64,000 nt of DNA from the NCBI RefSeq assembly GCF_018446385.1, contig NC_055996.1, forward strand, positions 46,670,365 through 46,734,364. Reading direction: 5' to 3'. The stretch comes from Zingiber officinale (taxonomy: Eukaryota; Streptophyta; Magnoliopsida; Zingiberales; Zingiberaceae). This document shows, piece after piece, positions 22,244 to 34,311 of the stretch (the first letter of the stretch is position 1; each line of letters starts with the position of its first letter). The position numbers and the translations under genes were made by a program. The notes under the pieces are model-generated. The model had not been told where the DNA came from. It worked only from the letters and a program-made list of their open reading frames with translations, and made no database searches.

Positions 22244-25200
22244 ATGGGAATGGGAGATGCTCTGCTTCCTTTGCCTCCGCCTAATCCCTTCCTGTTCGGA
22301 TCGTCGGCCTTGGATGATTCCTACAGGCCACTGCCTTCGATCTACCTCGTGTTTCTGTCGATTTGGGCCGTCTCCACCTTCACCTGGACCTTCAACACCT
22401 GGAGGAACAAGTTTTTCCAGGTCCGCTGCGATTCTGCTACCGTTTTAGCCTCGAGGGCTTTTGCCTTCAGTTCGTCGTCTGTTTCTTTCAATATCTGTGA
22501 TGATTTCGAGGCATCATTTTGCCCGCTATGTTCTTCTCGTGTGGCCTCTCGGTTGTTGCATTAGCTTGTTTTGCTTATGAATCGGCCGTGGAGGAGGTTT
22601 TATTCTGATTTTTTTTTGTGATTTATTTTGTAATATAAGATGCAGAGCTGTCAAAGATTTGTTTTTTTTCCTCATAGAACAAATTAGGTCCTATTTTACT
22701 AGGCATTTGAATTCCAGTCCTTTGTGAGCGAATAGTTTGCTTTCAGCAGCTTCATGTTTTTTTATTCTTGAAAAAACTAATTCTTTTAGTGTTAATCGGG
22801 TGATTATGTTTGAGTGATTTGCAATTGTCAATTGTATAAACATATGATTAGCTAATTTCTCTCTCTTAGATTATAGATGCCTTCCCTGAAATTCTAATTT
22901 ATTCTGGCGTGTATTAGAGCAGACAAACCATCTGCAGTGGATGTTGGCTTCTGTTCCTGTTATAAAATCTTTGCAGCTGGCGCTTTCATTTTCATTTTGG
23001 TGAGTTCCAGAGGCAAGAGTTTATCTTGGACGGTTCCATTCATGTTTCAATACCTCCTTTTCACCTGCGTGATGGGTGGGCACCCTGTTTCTAGGTTGTA
23101 AATATCTTTTAAAATACTGCCCACTCACTCTATTAGAATTGTGAACATTGAAACAACTCCAAGATTAAAAAAGCTTATGAATTTGTATCATTGTGAACCA
23201 GCATCTTAGAGTAAGAATTGATATTTGGGTATTTTTGGCAGGTATTCTTGCATAAACCTTCAGATATGCTCATTGTGGATGTCATTTGGGGTGTATGTAA
23301 CTGGAATACTCTTTCAAACAGCCTCTTTTGTATCATTTATGCTCATTTCTCATGGTTATTGCATCATCTATGAGCGGCTTTCAGTACATGAACGACGTAA
23401 AACTGCTGCTTTGGGCTGCATCCTCTATCTCACCCTTGTTGGTTACAAGGCTGCTGTGCCTTATTTTACAGTTAAGTCTCTTTGTTTCTCTCGCAGCTTC
23501 TGCAAAAAAGGAATTAAATAGTATATGCTTAAAGAATGGTAATATCGTCCATAAATTTTCTATGACAGATCTTTTATGATACTTCATTTTCATATTTTTG
23601 TTGTTTTAAATATCTATAAATTTTTTCCCTAAAGCTAAAACCAATGCAGGTATTCCTTCTGCTGAATTATTCCTTGTCATTCTACATGATCTTCCATCAT
23701 ATCTCCCAGAATATCATAGTCTTGCACGAACAACTGAATTATACAGAGGATGAAGATACAATGCACAATGCTTTGCATACAAAGTTCATAATGTTCAAGT
23801 ACATCTTACACCTCTAGGCATATATTTGATTTTCTTTACTACCATTTCATTCATTTCATCTATTTCCGCCAGGAAATTTCAAGCTGCAATGCAATTTGTA
23901 GCATTGGTAGAAGTTATGGTAAGCAAGTTGAAATGATTTTTTTTATCACAATTTTTTTGGACTTTTGACCAACAATACATCGCTTAATTTTAGATTTATT
24001 TGAATGTCGATGAGACGTTGGACAACTATTGGTTCCGTTTGCTAGTACGGGAATGGGCTCAGTGTTGCATCTTCCTGTACATTGGGTAGGTTATTTGAAG
24101 AAACCTGTGTCTAATCCAAACCTAATTAGATTTTTTTTTTCTCATGTATATAAGTAACAAGTTGGCAGTGGAAGTTATATTCTTATATTTATCAGAATTA
24201 TTTAGGATTTTGCTCATTTTTCAGGTGGACTTTTAGGACGCAAGAAGTGTCGCCTCATTTTTCTGTTATGCCTACCTTGAAGTGTAAATGGGAGATGAGA
24301 GTGCCTCCTGTATATAGCATAGTAAGTTCCACTTCTAGAACACACATAGTCTTGTTATTGGTTTATGAGTATCTGTTCTTATCGTAGTAATCCTTAGTCA
24401 GTGTATGTACTTATTGTAGTATCCTTTAGTATGTTTCATCACGCAGATCTCTTTTCAATTAAATTATGATTTTCATTGCATACCCAATAATGACCTTTTC
24501 TAATTGCATTTGCATTGCATCCTTCGCTGAAGATCATAACTACCTGTCATGTTTATTAAACTTGACCATGGTAAACCTCAGTAATATGTATATAGGGATT
24601 CAGATTGATAACAAGAAAAGATTTGTCTGTAGCTTATATTTTGGAATAGAATAAAACCTTCTATTATTAGTTTTCCATAGTGCAACACAGAAATAGTGGA
24701 AAGGGCATGATTTTCCTTTTTTACAAGTTTAGTAAAAACTCAATATTGGATCATTCTGTCAATTTTTCAGTCTGTTTTACTTTGTGTTTTTAATTTTTTA
24801 CAAAAGTGATGAAACTAGGAATTTTTCTTGATTTTAAACATTGATCCTGTGGTTTCCGTACTAGTACCTCCACATGCCACAAAGCTCATTCATAGGGAAT
24901 ATAGAATTTCTAGATTCTGATATTAACTGGAATTGTGAAATAGAAGGATTACTTCAAACATTTGATTTTTCTGGATTAGATCTTTGGTTTCTTTAGTGCT
25001 TTTAATGGCCTATAATCATCATAATCAAAATTACTTGTACAACTTATCGCGAGAAAATGTCTGGGAACTAAGAAACAAGGAATAGGGCGATCTGTAGGTT
25101 CAATAGCTAAAATAGAAATGATATACAAGAAGTGTCATCCTGTATGCATCCACTAGTACTGTCAGAATGCCTAACTAACATTTACTTGAGCAAGAATAGT

Positions 25201-25805
25201 ACTAGGTTAACTAACCTTTGGGAAGTCTTCATAATGCACCTTTGAAAAATATACAAGTATAATTGGTCAATAACACGATTTCCTAGCTGTGCTACGCAAA
25301 AAGTGAGCAGAAGATTATTTCTGATTCTTCCAGTGTTCAGATCATTGTTCTTAGCATGAAATTTCTCATTTTTCTATACTTTATAGATTGGAATTCATCA
25401 AGGCTATTTCTTTACATCAACTGAAACGTTGCAGGAAATGGATGCTTCTGATTTCAACAATTTGGTATCTCAAGAATGGCATGTTGGTGTGGTGAGTGAG
25501 ACGGATTACTAACTCTTGTATCTTCTTTATACTTGTCAACTCTTTTGTATACTTCCTCCGAAGTAATAATTTTTTCAATGGTCCCAAGCATTTATTGGTC
25601 GTACCAAGTAATGCAAATAACTCCCTTATTTCTACAGCCAACTTCAACTCCTTGTTCCAGTAAAGGAAAATCCTTCAATCCCTTGCCGGTTATAGTGCAA
25701 AATCCACGATCCCCCAGCAAACACCCTGCGGCAGCACTGCAAAGGTCAAACATCAAGAGTTCTTTTTCAACAAATACGAGTCAGCATGTTGAGGCTCAAG
25801 TTTAG
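22244..25805 (+). CDS. Seven-membrane-span protein, GPCR-like/GOST-like (9 exons, 379 residues)
   Basis: Exons: 22244-22420, 22923-22999, 23242-23470, 23650-23798, 23873-23918, 23994-24085, 24225-24321, 25387-25491, 25638-25805. All junctions are GT-AG and keep one frame of 1140 nt. The start MGMGDALLPLPPP lies 8 residues before a short N-tail. Seven hydrophobic segments follow: one in exon 1, one in exon 2, one or two in exon 3, one across exons 3-4, one in exon 5 to 6 and one ending CCIFLYIGWTF. A polar, serine-rich tail forms the C-terminus. There is no cleavable signal peptide. The layout resembles plant GPCR-like/GOST proteins (GPR107/TMEM87-related, 'CAND' candidates), probably endomembrane, but the family is a guess from memory. 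The 1.06-kb intron 7 has no obvious transposon. Confidence 0.85.
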
Positions 25806-25815
25806 TGAAAGGCAC

Positions 25816-25821
25816 AATAAA
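25816..25821 (+). terminator. Possible polyadenylation signal
   Basis: AATAAA, 11 bases after the stop codon. Plant signals are loose and this one is unusually close to the stop, so others downstream may be used. Confidence 0.35.
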
Positions 25822-26699
25822 GCTCTTTTAAGTTGAAGAGTTCATAGTACTTTTATATTATTTAGGGATGTAAATTGTTTTGGTTTTTCTAAATTTTATA
25901 TATATAGGCTTTTGGACCCCTAAATTTGGGGGCATTTGCAGTTATCATTGGGTTCATTATTGCAAAAATACTTATGCCAAACCAAAGGCTATGTTTACTT
26001 TGATAGAAGAGAAGAAAAGAGGAAGGAGATAAGAAAAGGAGAAGGGAAAGAGTAAGAGTCATTAGTTATTCCGAAGGAACAAAGAGCAAGAAAGGAAGAA
26101 GTGGGAGGAAAAGAGTCTTGTATTGTGAACTTTAGTTAAATTGTTGTATATTATCCTCAATGAACCAATTCATATATATACAATGGTGCATCCTCAAATT
26201 AAGACGTGAATCCTCTATACATGACATCAACAAAATAAGAAAATAGCTTCCAGGGTAACGGTATACGGTAGGGTGTCTTCTCAGTTTCCAAGACATCTAA
26301 GGATTGAGTCTCATCTTGGGCGAATTAATGGATAATTTTCCTTTAATAGACGATTGACTTAAAAATGTTGGGCCGTTGCAAATGCTTTTCAATTTATACT
26401 AGTGGCAAGTGGAAAACTTATGTGGGGTCGATCGATCATCTCTAGGATTAGTCAGTGTGAGTTGGATATCTAGTACCAATTAAAAAACAAACAAAATAAG
26501 AAAATAATATCCATAAAATTGAAAATGAATATCAATAACTACGGTGATACTAGGGGACTTTGCTCCCCTTCTAGCCTAGTAGATTCGGCCCATATGGAGT
26601 ACAATTACCTCATTTAGTTGAAAATGGTATTGGGGCCAAATTCACAAGCTACTAACAATCCATAGACTCAAGACTCGAGACTTGCTAGTCCGTTAGGAT
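25822..26699. other. Intergenic, no supported feature
   Basis: Contains a purine-rich stretch (26005-26115). No gene or recognisable element end was found. Confidence 0.5.
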
Positions 26700-26706
26700 T
26701 TGGGAG

Positions 26707-26858
26707 CATATCAAACTTTGACTTTACTGTTCTTCCATTTCATCTCTTCTCAGCTATACGTTGACTTAAACATTGGAGGGTCATATCAAACCTTGACTTT
26801 ACTCTTCTTCTTCCATTTCATCTCTTCTCAACCTTGCACTGACTTAAATGTTGCAGGG
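26707..26858. repeat. Tandem duplication, period 75 bp
   Basis: Two units starting CATATCAAAC at 26707 and 26782, each with TTGACTTTACT and TTCCATTTCATCTCTTCTCA. They differ by small changes. Confidence 0.8.
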
Positions 26859-26929
26859 GTCATGTTGATGTGCAAGCATAGGAGCAGCTCGGACGTGGGG
26901 AGTAGGAGTCGCAACAAATGATAAGCATA

Positions 26930-27300
26930 GAATTGAACATAATGCATAGACAATTTGTACCAAAGATAAAGAAATCACTTCTTTTTGCGAGTCTTGGTTG
27001 AATAAAATGATCATTATTTCCTATTCCTTTGGTCATCAGTAAATTCATTGTTGCAAGAAATTTGAGATTCACTTTAGTTATTACATTGTATAGGAGTCGA
27101 TTGAGAAAAGTTTAACTCCTATGTTTACCCGTAGTTGATGAAAAATAACTTTAGTTGAGGTATGAGCTAATGCACAATATTCAACTTCATCATTAGATCT
27201 AGATATAATAAATTGTTCCTTGTTTTTCCAAGAAATGAAAGAGGACCCTCGGACAATTGGTGGAGTTATGGCCATTAATATCACTTGCTCAATATGAGTT
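26930..27300 (-). pseudogene. Copia RNase H remnant
   Basis: Minus strand gives SFISWKNKEQFIISRSNDE and VEYCALAHTSTKVIFHQLR. This is the ISWKSKKQ..SRSSAEAEYRA block of Ty1/copia RNase H with changed residues, followed by a decayed TKGIGNNDHFI where the family has TKHIEIDCHF. Isolated fragment, no LTR recognised. Confidence 0.75.
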
Positions 27301-27984
27301 CGAGTGTCCTAGCAAGTAAAGGAAGAAGTTACGTACTGCAATCCTTAGTGTATAATCCCTCTTAGATATTGAAGAATGAGAAAATATAGTTGCACAGTGA
27401 GTAGAGGGGATGCATACATGATTGACTTATAACAAAGTACGACATAATTGATATTTGGCTAGTAAGTGATACCTTATACCAATTCTCTACATTAAAAAAA
27501 AAATGATAAACCTAATTAACTTTATTGGCTAGCTTTGGGGGTGACCGGCCCTATCCCACGAAATTTTTCCACTGGTCATCAGGGTAAATCAGGAAGCGCT
27601 CACTACGGACGGCCAAGAAGTCCAGCACCTTTGATTGCGCACTTCATTTGGAGGAAAAATTCTTATTGAAAAGGATAAAGAAGTGTATCATCAACAGGGT
27701 ATAATTTTACATTGATCCTAAGGGCATATATGAGATTTTTATCTTCATAAATATTTGCTCTAGGCAAAGCACAAAATCATGCTTAGCTTGAGAGAGAAGT
27801 TGTATGCAATTTCTATACCTAAAAGTAGTGAAGTGGACCAAGATTTATCATTTCAAAGGTGTACAACACACTGTTCTTGTCTGTTTGAATCCCTTCAAAG
27901 TCACTGCTTGCTTGTGATAGTCATGCTGCTTGATTGTGATAATCATGTTATTATCAAGGATTGATTTACATTTGAGTTATATTA
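27301..27984. other. Intergenic, unassigned
   Basis: No supported gene. A GC-richer patch at 27540-27650 (GACCGGCCCTATCCC) looks foreign to its surroundings, but no ends were found. Confidence 0.45.
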
Positions 27985-28115
27985 AGATTTAACAGTTAAT
28001 CAATTAAATATTTATTTCGATGATTGACTTCCAAACTGTGGCGAGGCACTAGGCTTTCTTGGGTATAAGATTATCCACCACTTATAGAAAAAGTCTTTCA
28101 AAGAAATTAAATATT
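27985..28115 (-). repeat. Fragment of a copia LTR
   Basis: Shares GGCGAGGCAC, CTTCTTGGGTAT and TTTCAAAGAAATT with the end of the LTR at 51952-54126 (52130-52250) and, on the opposite strand, with the solo LTR at 60080-60200. Confidence 0.65.
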
Positions 28116-28299
28116 TAATTTCCTTTTTGAAAATTCTAGATTTAATTAGTCAAGTGTAAATCAAGCTTAGGTCATTATCTAGCCTAGTCTAAGCATGTAT
28201 AATAAAAGAAGTAAAGCAAACATCAAACAAATTTATTTAATAATAAAAATAGTCTTTCTATTGGCTCTCCTGGATCATAGCCTCGATAGGATCTATCAA

Positions 28300-29870
28300 G
28301 GTAATGGATTTGATCCTTGGGGATCCAATATTGACCAAGTCCAACTTGATTAATCAAGTTAGACTTGGGGACCCATGCTTGGACTATTCTTCTATTGGCA
28401 CGATTAACAAGAGATAAATATGATTTATATTTCTATTTCACCTTATACGCAAGTCCGGATCGATTGTATATAACTCTTTGTTTTTCAAGAATCAGATCAA
28501 GATTCTTAGAACCCAAGGCAAACCATTCTAACGTATCCTTAATTTCCTTGACTTGGCTTTTCAAATCGGAATTCTCTTCCTCAAGTTGTTGGACTTGAGT
28601 TGAGGTTCCTTGAATTTGCTCAATCAAAGAACTCGAGTTAGTCACTTCCTTAAGAACTGTTACCTCCTTTTAGAGTGACTTAACCCGGAGATTGGATTTA
28701 GCCAATTTTCTTAACAAGTATTCAATTAAATTTCGTAATTCATTTATTTGAGTACTAGCGAACAGAGAACTTATAGTGGGGTTAGGCCATTTAGAAACGG
28801 ATACGGATCCGTGGCTTCTTTCGAACTTAGTTTCTGATTCCGCTCCGATTTCAGACTCGGACTCGGTTTCGACAATGTATGCTTGTGCTAGTAGAGCAAC
28901 GAAGCTTGCTTGCTCGTGTTCTTCTTCATCCGACTCTTCCGATGACTCGGACCATGTTGCCTTCAATATCTTCCTTTTACCTTGTTTCTGGTTTGGACAT
29001 TCAGGCTTGTAGTGTCCCTTCTTGTTTCAGCCGTAGCAGGTAACTCCAGACTTGTCCTTCATGTTCAATTGAGTCACCTTCTTCTTCTTAAGTATTTTTC
29101 GAACTAGTTTGACTAGTTCGGTGGTGATTTTGTTTTCTTCTAAGTCCGACTCATCTTCGGACTCGAGTGCGATCCAGCGTTTGGTTTTTGATTCTCGTGT
29201 TTTGCTTGTTCCAGTAATCAAAGCAATACTTTTCTCGACCCGAGTAGTATTAGTTTGTTCGTGAAGCTCGAATTCAGAAAATAATTCATCTAATTTTATT
29301 AAGGAAATGTCCTTGGAAACTTTGTAAGCATCTACCATGGATGCCGACAACGTATTCCTTGGAAAGGCGTTGAGTGCATACCTGATGACATTGCGATTTT
29401 TCATCTTCTGACTGATTGTGTGGCGGTCGTTGAGCAGATCTTAAATCTGTGTGTGAAGTTGGCTTGCCAATTCACCTTCCTTCATTTTTATGTTAGACAG
29501 TTTATTTAATATCAAGTCATGCTTACTTACCATGGTGTCTGAAGTTCCCTCGTGCAGTTCGATCAACTTCTCTCATAATTCTTTCGCACTTGAAAATGGG
29601 TCGATTCTGTTCAGGTCTTCTTTTGTTAAGCCGCATTGTAGGGCTTGAGTTGCCTTAGCATCAACCTCAATTTTCTTCATTAGATTGGTGTCCCAGTTTA
29701 CACATGATACTATTTTTCCAGCGTCGTCGAGTGGAAGCACAACGTCGGTTTGGATGATTATCTACATTTCTACCTCGGTCTTCAGATAGTACTCCATTCG
29801 GCCCTTCGAAATCTTCTCCAAAGAATAGTGATGGTCGAGCGGTGTTATAGCCTTCTTGGTGGGTCATTTA
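28300..29870 (-). pseudogene. Copia-type gag, worn copy
   Basis: Minus-strand order: start MTHQEGYNTA (29867), Gag N domain, SASMVDAYKVSKDISLIKLD, a decayed zinc knuckle (CYG, stop, NKKGHYKPEC at about 29000-29045), an acidic region, a coiled coil with QQLEEENSDLKSQ, then GSKNLDLIL and AWVPKSNL/YWIPKDQI at the end. Several single stops and frame changes interrupt it. The same family as 18865-19020. No pol follows; an LTR scrap lies beyond its 3' end. Confidence 0.8.
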
Positions 29871-29934
29871 GAAAAAAGATCTTGTACACAAACAAATATA
29901 GAAACTTGTCCCAAGAATTAGTCTTGGATTAGTA

Positions 29935-30530
29935 GTGCGGGGGATAAATAAAATAAGGGTATTTCACGAATTTTGAGAAAAAATAATAAAAAAATAAGCA
30001 ATGGAGATGCCTGCTCTGTCCTCAACCTTAGAGGCGCCTCCAACAAGTGTTGAAGGCGCCTTCAACAATGGAGGCGCCTTCAACACTGCTTGAGGCGCCT
30101 CCAAGTTGGTCAACTCGACCGTTTGAGCGCGGATAGAGTTTTATCCACTTGACTTGGTTAGAAGCACCTTGGACCTTTGTTAAAGGCGCCTTGGACCTTC
30201 GACATAGAATTTTCAGGAGCTATTTAAAGGCCCTTGGAGCTAGGAAATGATAATTCAATCAAGCATTCAAGTCTTAGCAACTTGTGAACTCATTTAGTGT
30301 GTAAAAAGGCTTCTCTGCCTATAGTGAAGGAGACATTCTAGTGGAGCTGTTCAACCGCCTTGGATTAACAACCGTCTTGGTTATAACCAAGTTAATTTCT
30401 TGTCTCTTATTTTAATTCTGCCTTTACTTTAATTGTTGCTATTTATTTTGAGATGAAAATCCGAGGAGGGTATACTTTCATTTTGCAAGCAATTCACCCC
30501 CCTCTTGTAAGCCCCGCTGCACCAACAGTT
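29935..30530 (+). repeat. GGCGCC-word LTR, probably 5'-truncated
   Basis: Ends ..CACCCCCCTCTTGTAAG..GCACCAACA at 30530, with a TATA-like GCTATTTAAAGG (30217-30228) and the palindrome array just before it. The left end lacks a TG start and abuts the gag leader, so it is likely truncated. At its right end it interrupts a zinc-knuckle codon run of another gag on the minus strand. Confidence 0.65.
30010..30195 (+). repeat. Palindrome array, word GAGGCGCCTC/AAGGCGCCTT
   Basis: Six GGCGCC palindromes, variously flanked by GA..TC or AA..TT, directly upstream of the TATA-like site at 30217. Confidence 0.8.
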
Positions 30531-30532
30531 GT

Positions 30533-31386
30533 CTTTCATGTGTCCTTCTTCATTGCAGTGGTAGTATCTTATCTTTCTTTTCCTTCTATTACCCTGCACT
30601 TGATTAAATTTATTAGTTTTAAATAATTTTTTAAATTTTCTTACCATGAGTGTAGTTTCGTCATCGTCGAGAGAAGATTCAGAGTCTCGTTCGTCCATTT
30701 TTGCCTTTAAGGCAACGTTGTGCCTTGGCTCCTTCTCCAAATCTGCACATCTTATTTCATGGACTTCAAATATTAAAAATAATTCTTATAACGTACTTAA
30801 TTCTAAATCCTTAGATATATAATAAGCATCTACTAACGATACCTATTCAGTAGTCCTAGGAAATGTGGTAAGTGCGTACCTTAGCGAATCTTGGTTGCTT
30901 ACATTTTCTCCAAGATTCGTGAGTCCAGTGATGACTTCTTTTATTCTTGAGTGAAAGTGTGCAACAGTTTCACCTTCTTCTAACTTGATGTTACTGATCT
31001 GGTTCCTGAGCACATTATGTCTCGCTAGTTTTGCCTCTGAGTTCCCTTCGTGTAGTTCTAGGAATTTCTCCCAGAGCTCCTGGGATGACTCGTAGGCTCT
31101 GATCCGGTTGACTTCTTGAAGTGGTAAAATGCTAAGCAGGTGAAACTTTACTTTGCCGTTTGCTACAAAATCAGCTTACTCCTCTTCATCCATTGGTATT
31201 CTTCTTTATCCTTAGGCGCTACAAAATCCAATTTCATTATTAAAAGTAAATCAAAATATATCTTAAAGAATACCTCTAGTTTTTTTCTTCCAGCTCGTGA
31301 ATTCCCCCTTGAATTTCGGTGGGTACATGCCCGGTTCGGCCATCTCGTGTGCTTCATTCGGCGATTAGTCCTCCTGAAGCGAACCT
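30533..31386 (-). pseudogene. Second copia-type gag, 5' portion
   Basis: On the minus strand, from the PBS downward: MKLDFVAPKDKEEYQWMKRS, a worn Gag N domain with stops, then RKFKKLFKTNKF and the knuckle start YHCNEEGHMKDNC, where the LTR at 30530 interrupts it. A different family from the gag at 28300-29870. Confidence 0.7.
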
Positions 31387-31398
31387 GCTCTAATACCA
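31387..31398 (-). other. Primer-binding site (initiator tRNA-Met type)
   Basis: Minus strand TGGTATTAGAGC, one change from TGGTATCAGAGC, next to the LTR starting at 31401. Confidence 0.75.
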
Positions 31399-31400
31399 AT

Positions 31401-32240
31401 TGTAGAACCCTTGGTGGCTAGCTAGAAGGGAGGTGAATAACCCTACAAAGGAAAACAAACCTTCCTCGAACTTTATATCTTTATAAGAACCAACACTTGT
31501 ATAAAAGAAATAAGAGACTAAATAGAGAAAGGAAGAGGTACAAAAGGTTTACTTGGTTACAACCGGGTAGGTTGTTAAGCCAAGGAAGATGAAAAGCTCA
31601 CTAATGTCTTCTTCAGGCAGAGAAGCCTCTTATAGTAGATAAAGCACTCAAAATGCAAAGCTAAACTCAAATAAAATCAATTACAAGTGTTGTATTCACC
31701 TTCTGGGACCAGGACTGTATTTATAACCCTGGTCAGGGTATCTGGAAGGGTTTCAGTCGTCTGGGGGGGATAAACTTTTATCCCCATCGCAATGTAACGC
31801 GTCACGTCGCATTCCGGATAAAATTCTACTCCAAGCGCCCGGAAGGGTTCTGGACGCCCTGACCTAAAAAGTTAACATTTTATTGACTTTTTAATCTCGG
31901 CTCTTCCACTCCAACTCTGCTCGCTTGGGTAATCTCAGCCATTTGGAATAGGGCTCACCCAAACTTATTTTTCGACCTTCGAGCAGTCTTCCGCTCCGGC
32001 TTCTCGTCCCTCGGAAACGTCGCGCGCCTCCTTCTCGTCCGACCGCGTACTCTTCCACAACACCTCATCCCTCAAACCCACCGAGCCCATCGACTCTCAT
32101 CCGTGCCATCCTTCTCACTAGCTACATCTTTTGCTCAACTTCCTATGCTCTTAAGTTTCTACACACTTAGACACAAGGGTTAAATACCAATAGGATCTAA
32201 CCTGACTTGGTTGATCACATCAAAATTACCTTGGGGTACA
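31401..32240 (-). repeat. Copia 5' LTR, minus orientation
   Basis: Inner end TGTAGAACCC with the CCTCCCTTCTAGC U5 tail. TATA box GGTTATAAATACAG at 31723-31736 (minus). The outer part (TTTTGATGTGATCAACC, CTTGTGTCTAAGTGTG, TTCCGCTCCGG) is shared in opposite orientation with 51632-51951, which helps place the outer edge near 32240. Confidence 0.7.
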
Positions 32241-33004
32241 AACAAAAGTAAGGGTTCATCTTCAACAAGATTAAGTGGGGGTTCTAAACAAGAGAACATG
32301 ACTTCCTCATGATCAAGTAAGGGTTCTAGCTCTAGCTCAAGTGGTAGTGTCTCTAGAAGTTGTGATTCTTGGGACTTTGCCATTCCTACCAAGGTCCATA
32401 TACATTTATCCACATCATGTTCAACTCTTGCAACTTATATAGTGTCAAATGGTTGTGTAATCAAAGGAAATGATTCTTGAGGTATTGCTTCCACAATACA
32501 AGTCCCTACACTTCAATAAAATCAATGGCATCACAAGTATTAAAGAGAACACCAACATTAATATAATTAGTAGGAGAATCAACAACTTCATTGTCAAACT
32601 TTAACTAATCATCCTCAATACAATCATCATCAGAAAATTCTATAAAACTATAACAACCTTTAACCCTAAGAGGCAAATTGAAAATTTTGCAAGCTTCTAA
32701 TCATCATCAGAAAAATCTTCATCATTAAGTACATCAAGAAAATTGCATTCAACAACATCATTATCATAGTATTTACCAAAATCTTCATAGTACTTGGCAT
32801 CCACTAGCCTTTGTGAAAAAGGAATTGATGGTACACAAGTCCTTAGTGGAGGTATTGGGAAGAATTCATCTTTCTTTCCCATAGATTCTTTTTTAGTAGA
32901 GGGCGGAGGTTTAAATTTATTATCTAGACTTGATTGCATCAACTGTTGAGGGGAAATGGTACCGATGGCCTATACATCTTTATTGAAGGGTTTTCTAAAA
33001 TTTG
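32241..33004 (-). pseudogene. Athila-type gag-region fragment
   Basis: Minus strand has IPFSQRLVDAKYYEDFGKYY, like the PFPQRL..FGKFL segment of Athila/Tat Gag regions, in a broken frame. It is separated from 41592-41897 only by element 2 (TSD ATTTG). The continuity with a tRNA-Asp PBS and LTR further right supports an Athila-type element. Confidence 0.55.
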
Positions 33005-33239
33005 TGTTGGGGCAATTTCCCTAAGTCAAGTTTGACCAGTTTGACTAAGCTTGAGTTGAGTCGAGCTTGAGTCGGGATTTGAGTTTTGATGTTTGACAAT
33101 ATATGGAGATTGCTAGGGCAATCGCCCGGTTGGCAATATATGGAGATTGCTGGAGTAATCGTCCGATTGTGAAAATGGTCAAGGGATTGACCAGGTTGAT
33201 GAGAAGACAAGTCAAGTGGGTCAATGTTGATTGGAGACT

Positions 33240-33680
33240 TGACCGGGTAAGTCCTAACTGGAGTTTAGGAAATGGGAAAGTCCTAATTGGAGGTTACGCA
33301 AGAGAGAAGTCAAGTAGGTCAAGGTTGACAGGAGACTTGACTGGGAAAGTCCTAATTAGAGATTAGGCAAAGGTAAGTCCAACAGGAAGGTTGACAAGAG
33401 TGAAAATCCAAGTAGGTCAGTGTTGACCAGACTTGGTGGTGAAAGTCCTGATAAGTGAGATCAGGTAATTGGAAAGTCCTAATATGGCTAGGCAAAGGGA
33501 AAGTCATGGTGAAGAGCCAGGCAACTAGAAAGTCCAAGTGTGATCTTGGCAAAAGGAAAGTCCTGGTGAGGAGCCAGACATTTGGAAAGTCCAAGTATGA
33601 TCTTGACAAAGGTTGTAAGTCCAAGCATGTGGTCTTGGCAAGGTAAGTCCTAGTGTGATTTGGCAAGGAAAACTTGATAA
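33240..33680 (+). repeat. Hairpin-unit array, element 2 5' LTR
   Basis: Units include GTCCTGGTGAAGAGCCAGG, GTCCAAGTGTGATCTTGG and GTCCTGATAAGTGAGATCAGG-type hairpins, each followed by CAA or AA and GGAAA. In the 3' LTR (39985-40420) the pair CCTAACTGGAGGTTAGG and CCTAATTGGAGATTAGG shows a paired change. Confidence 0.8.
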
Positions 33681-34020
33681 CTAGGATCAGGCTGAAGGAA
33701 GCTCCTGAAGGTAAGGCGTGAAGGATGGGTAGATATCCGAGAGACGCAAGGCTGATGGAGGATGCTAGAAGGCTAGTTCGAGGTTGATCGAGTGTGGCAT
33801 ATAATCCGATAACTAGGATAAGGCCGAAGGAAGCTCCTGAAGGCAAGACATGAAGGATGGGAGATATCCGAGGGACGCAAAGCTGATGGAGGAGGCTAGA
33901 AGGCTAGTTCGAGGTTGGTCGGATGTGGCCAAATGCTAGGCATGGAGACCCAATAGGTCACGGTTGACCGGGAGTTGGGTTGGAGACTTTGGACTTGAGT
34001 TTGAGTCAAGTCCAGGTTGT

Positions 34021-34311
34021 TCAATCGATCGGGCGATCTATTGAACCAAGCTCCAATCGATCGGTCGATCGATTGGAGTGTGCTCGAGTGTGGGATGGCT
34101 CCAATCGATCGGTCGATCGATTGGGAGCATTACTCGCGAGCACATTAGCCATCCCAATCGATCGGCCGATCGATTGGGAGCTACCAATCGATCGCTCGAT
34201 CGATTGGGGAGAAAAAGCTCTCGCGCGGACGTGAGAGCCAAGAATGGTTCTGAATCGATCGGCCAATCGATTCAGATGATCCTAATCGATCGGTCGATCG
34301 ATTGGGAAGTG
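34021..34311 (+). repeat. Palindrome array, word ATCGATCGGTCGATCGAT
   Basis: Seven near-perfect 18-24 bp palindromes flanked by CCA/TTG or GAA/TTC. The 3' LTR copy (40767-41020) has fewer units, so unit number varies within one element. Confidence 0.88.

Noticed and set aside
22139-22564. 141-codon frame covering the first exon region
   Set aside because: It runs through the exon 1 donor in a different or extended frame. The spliced nine-exon model explains the sequence better.
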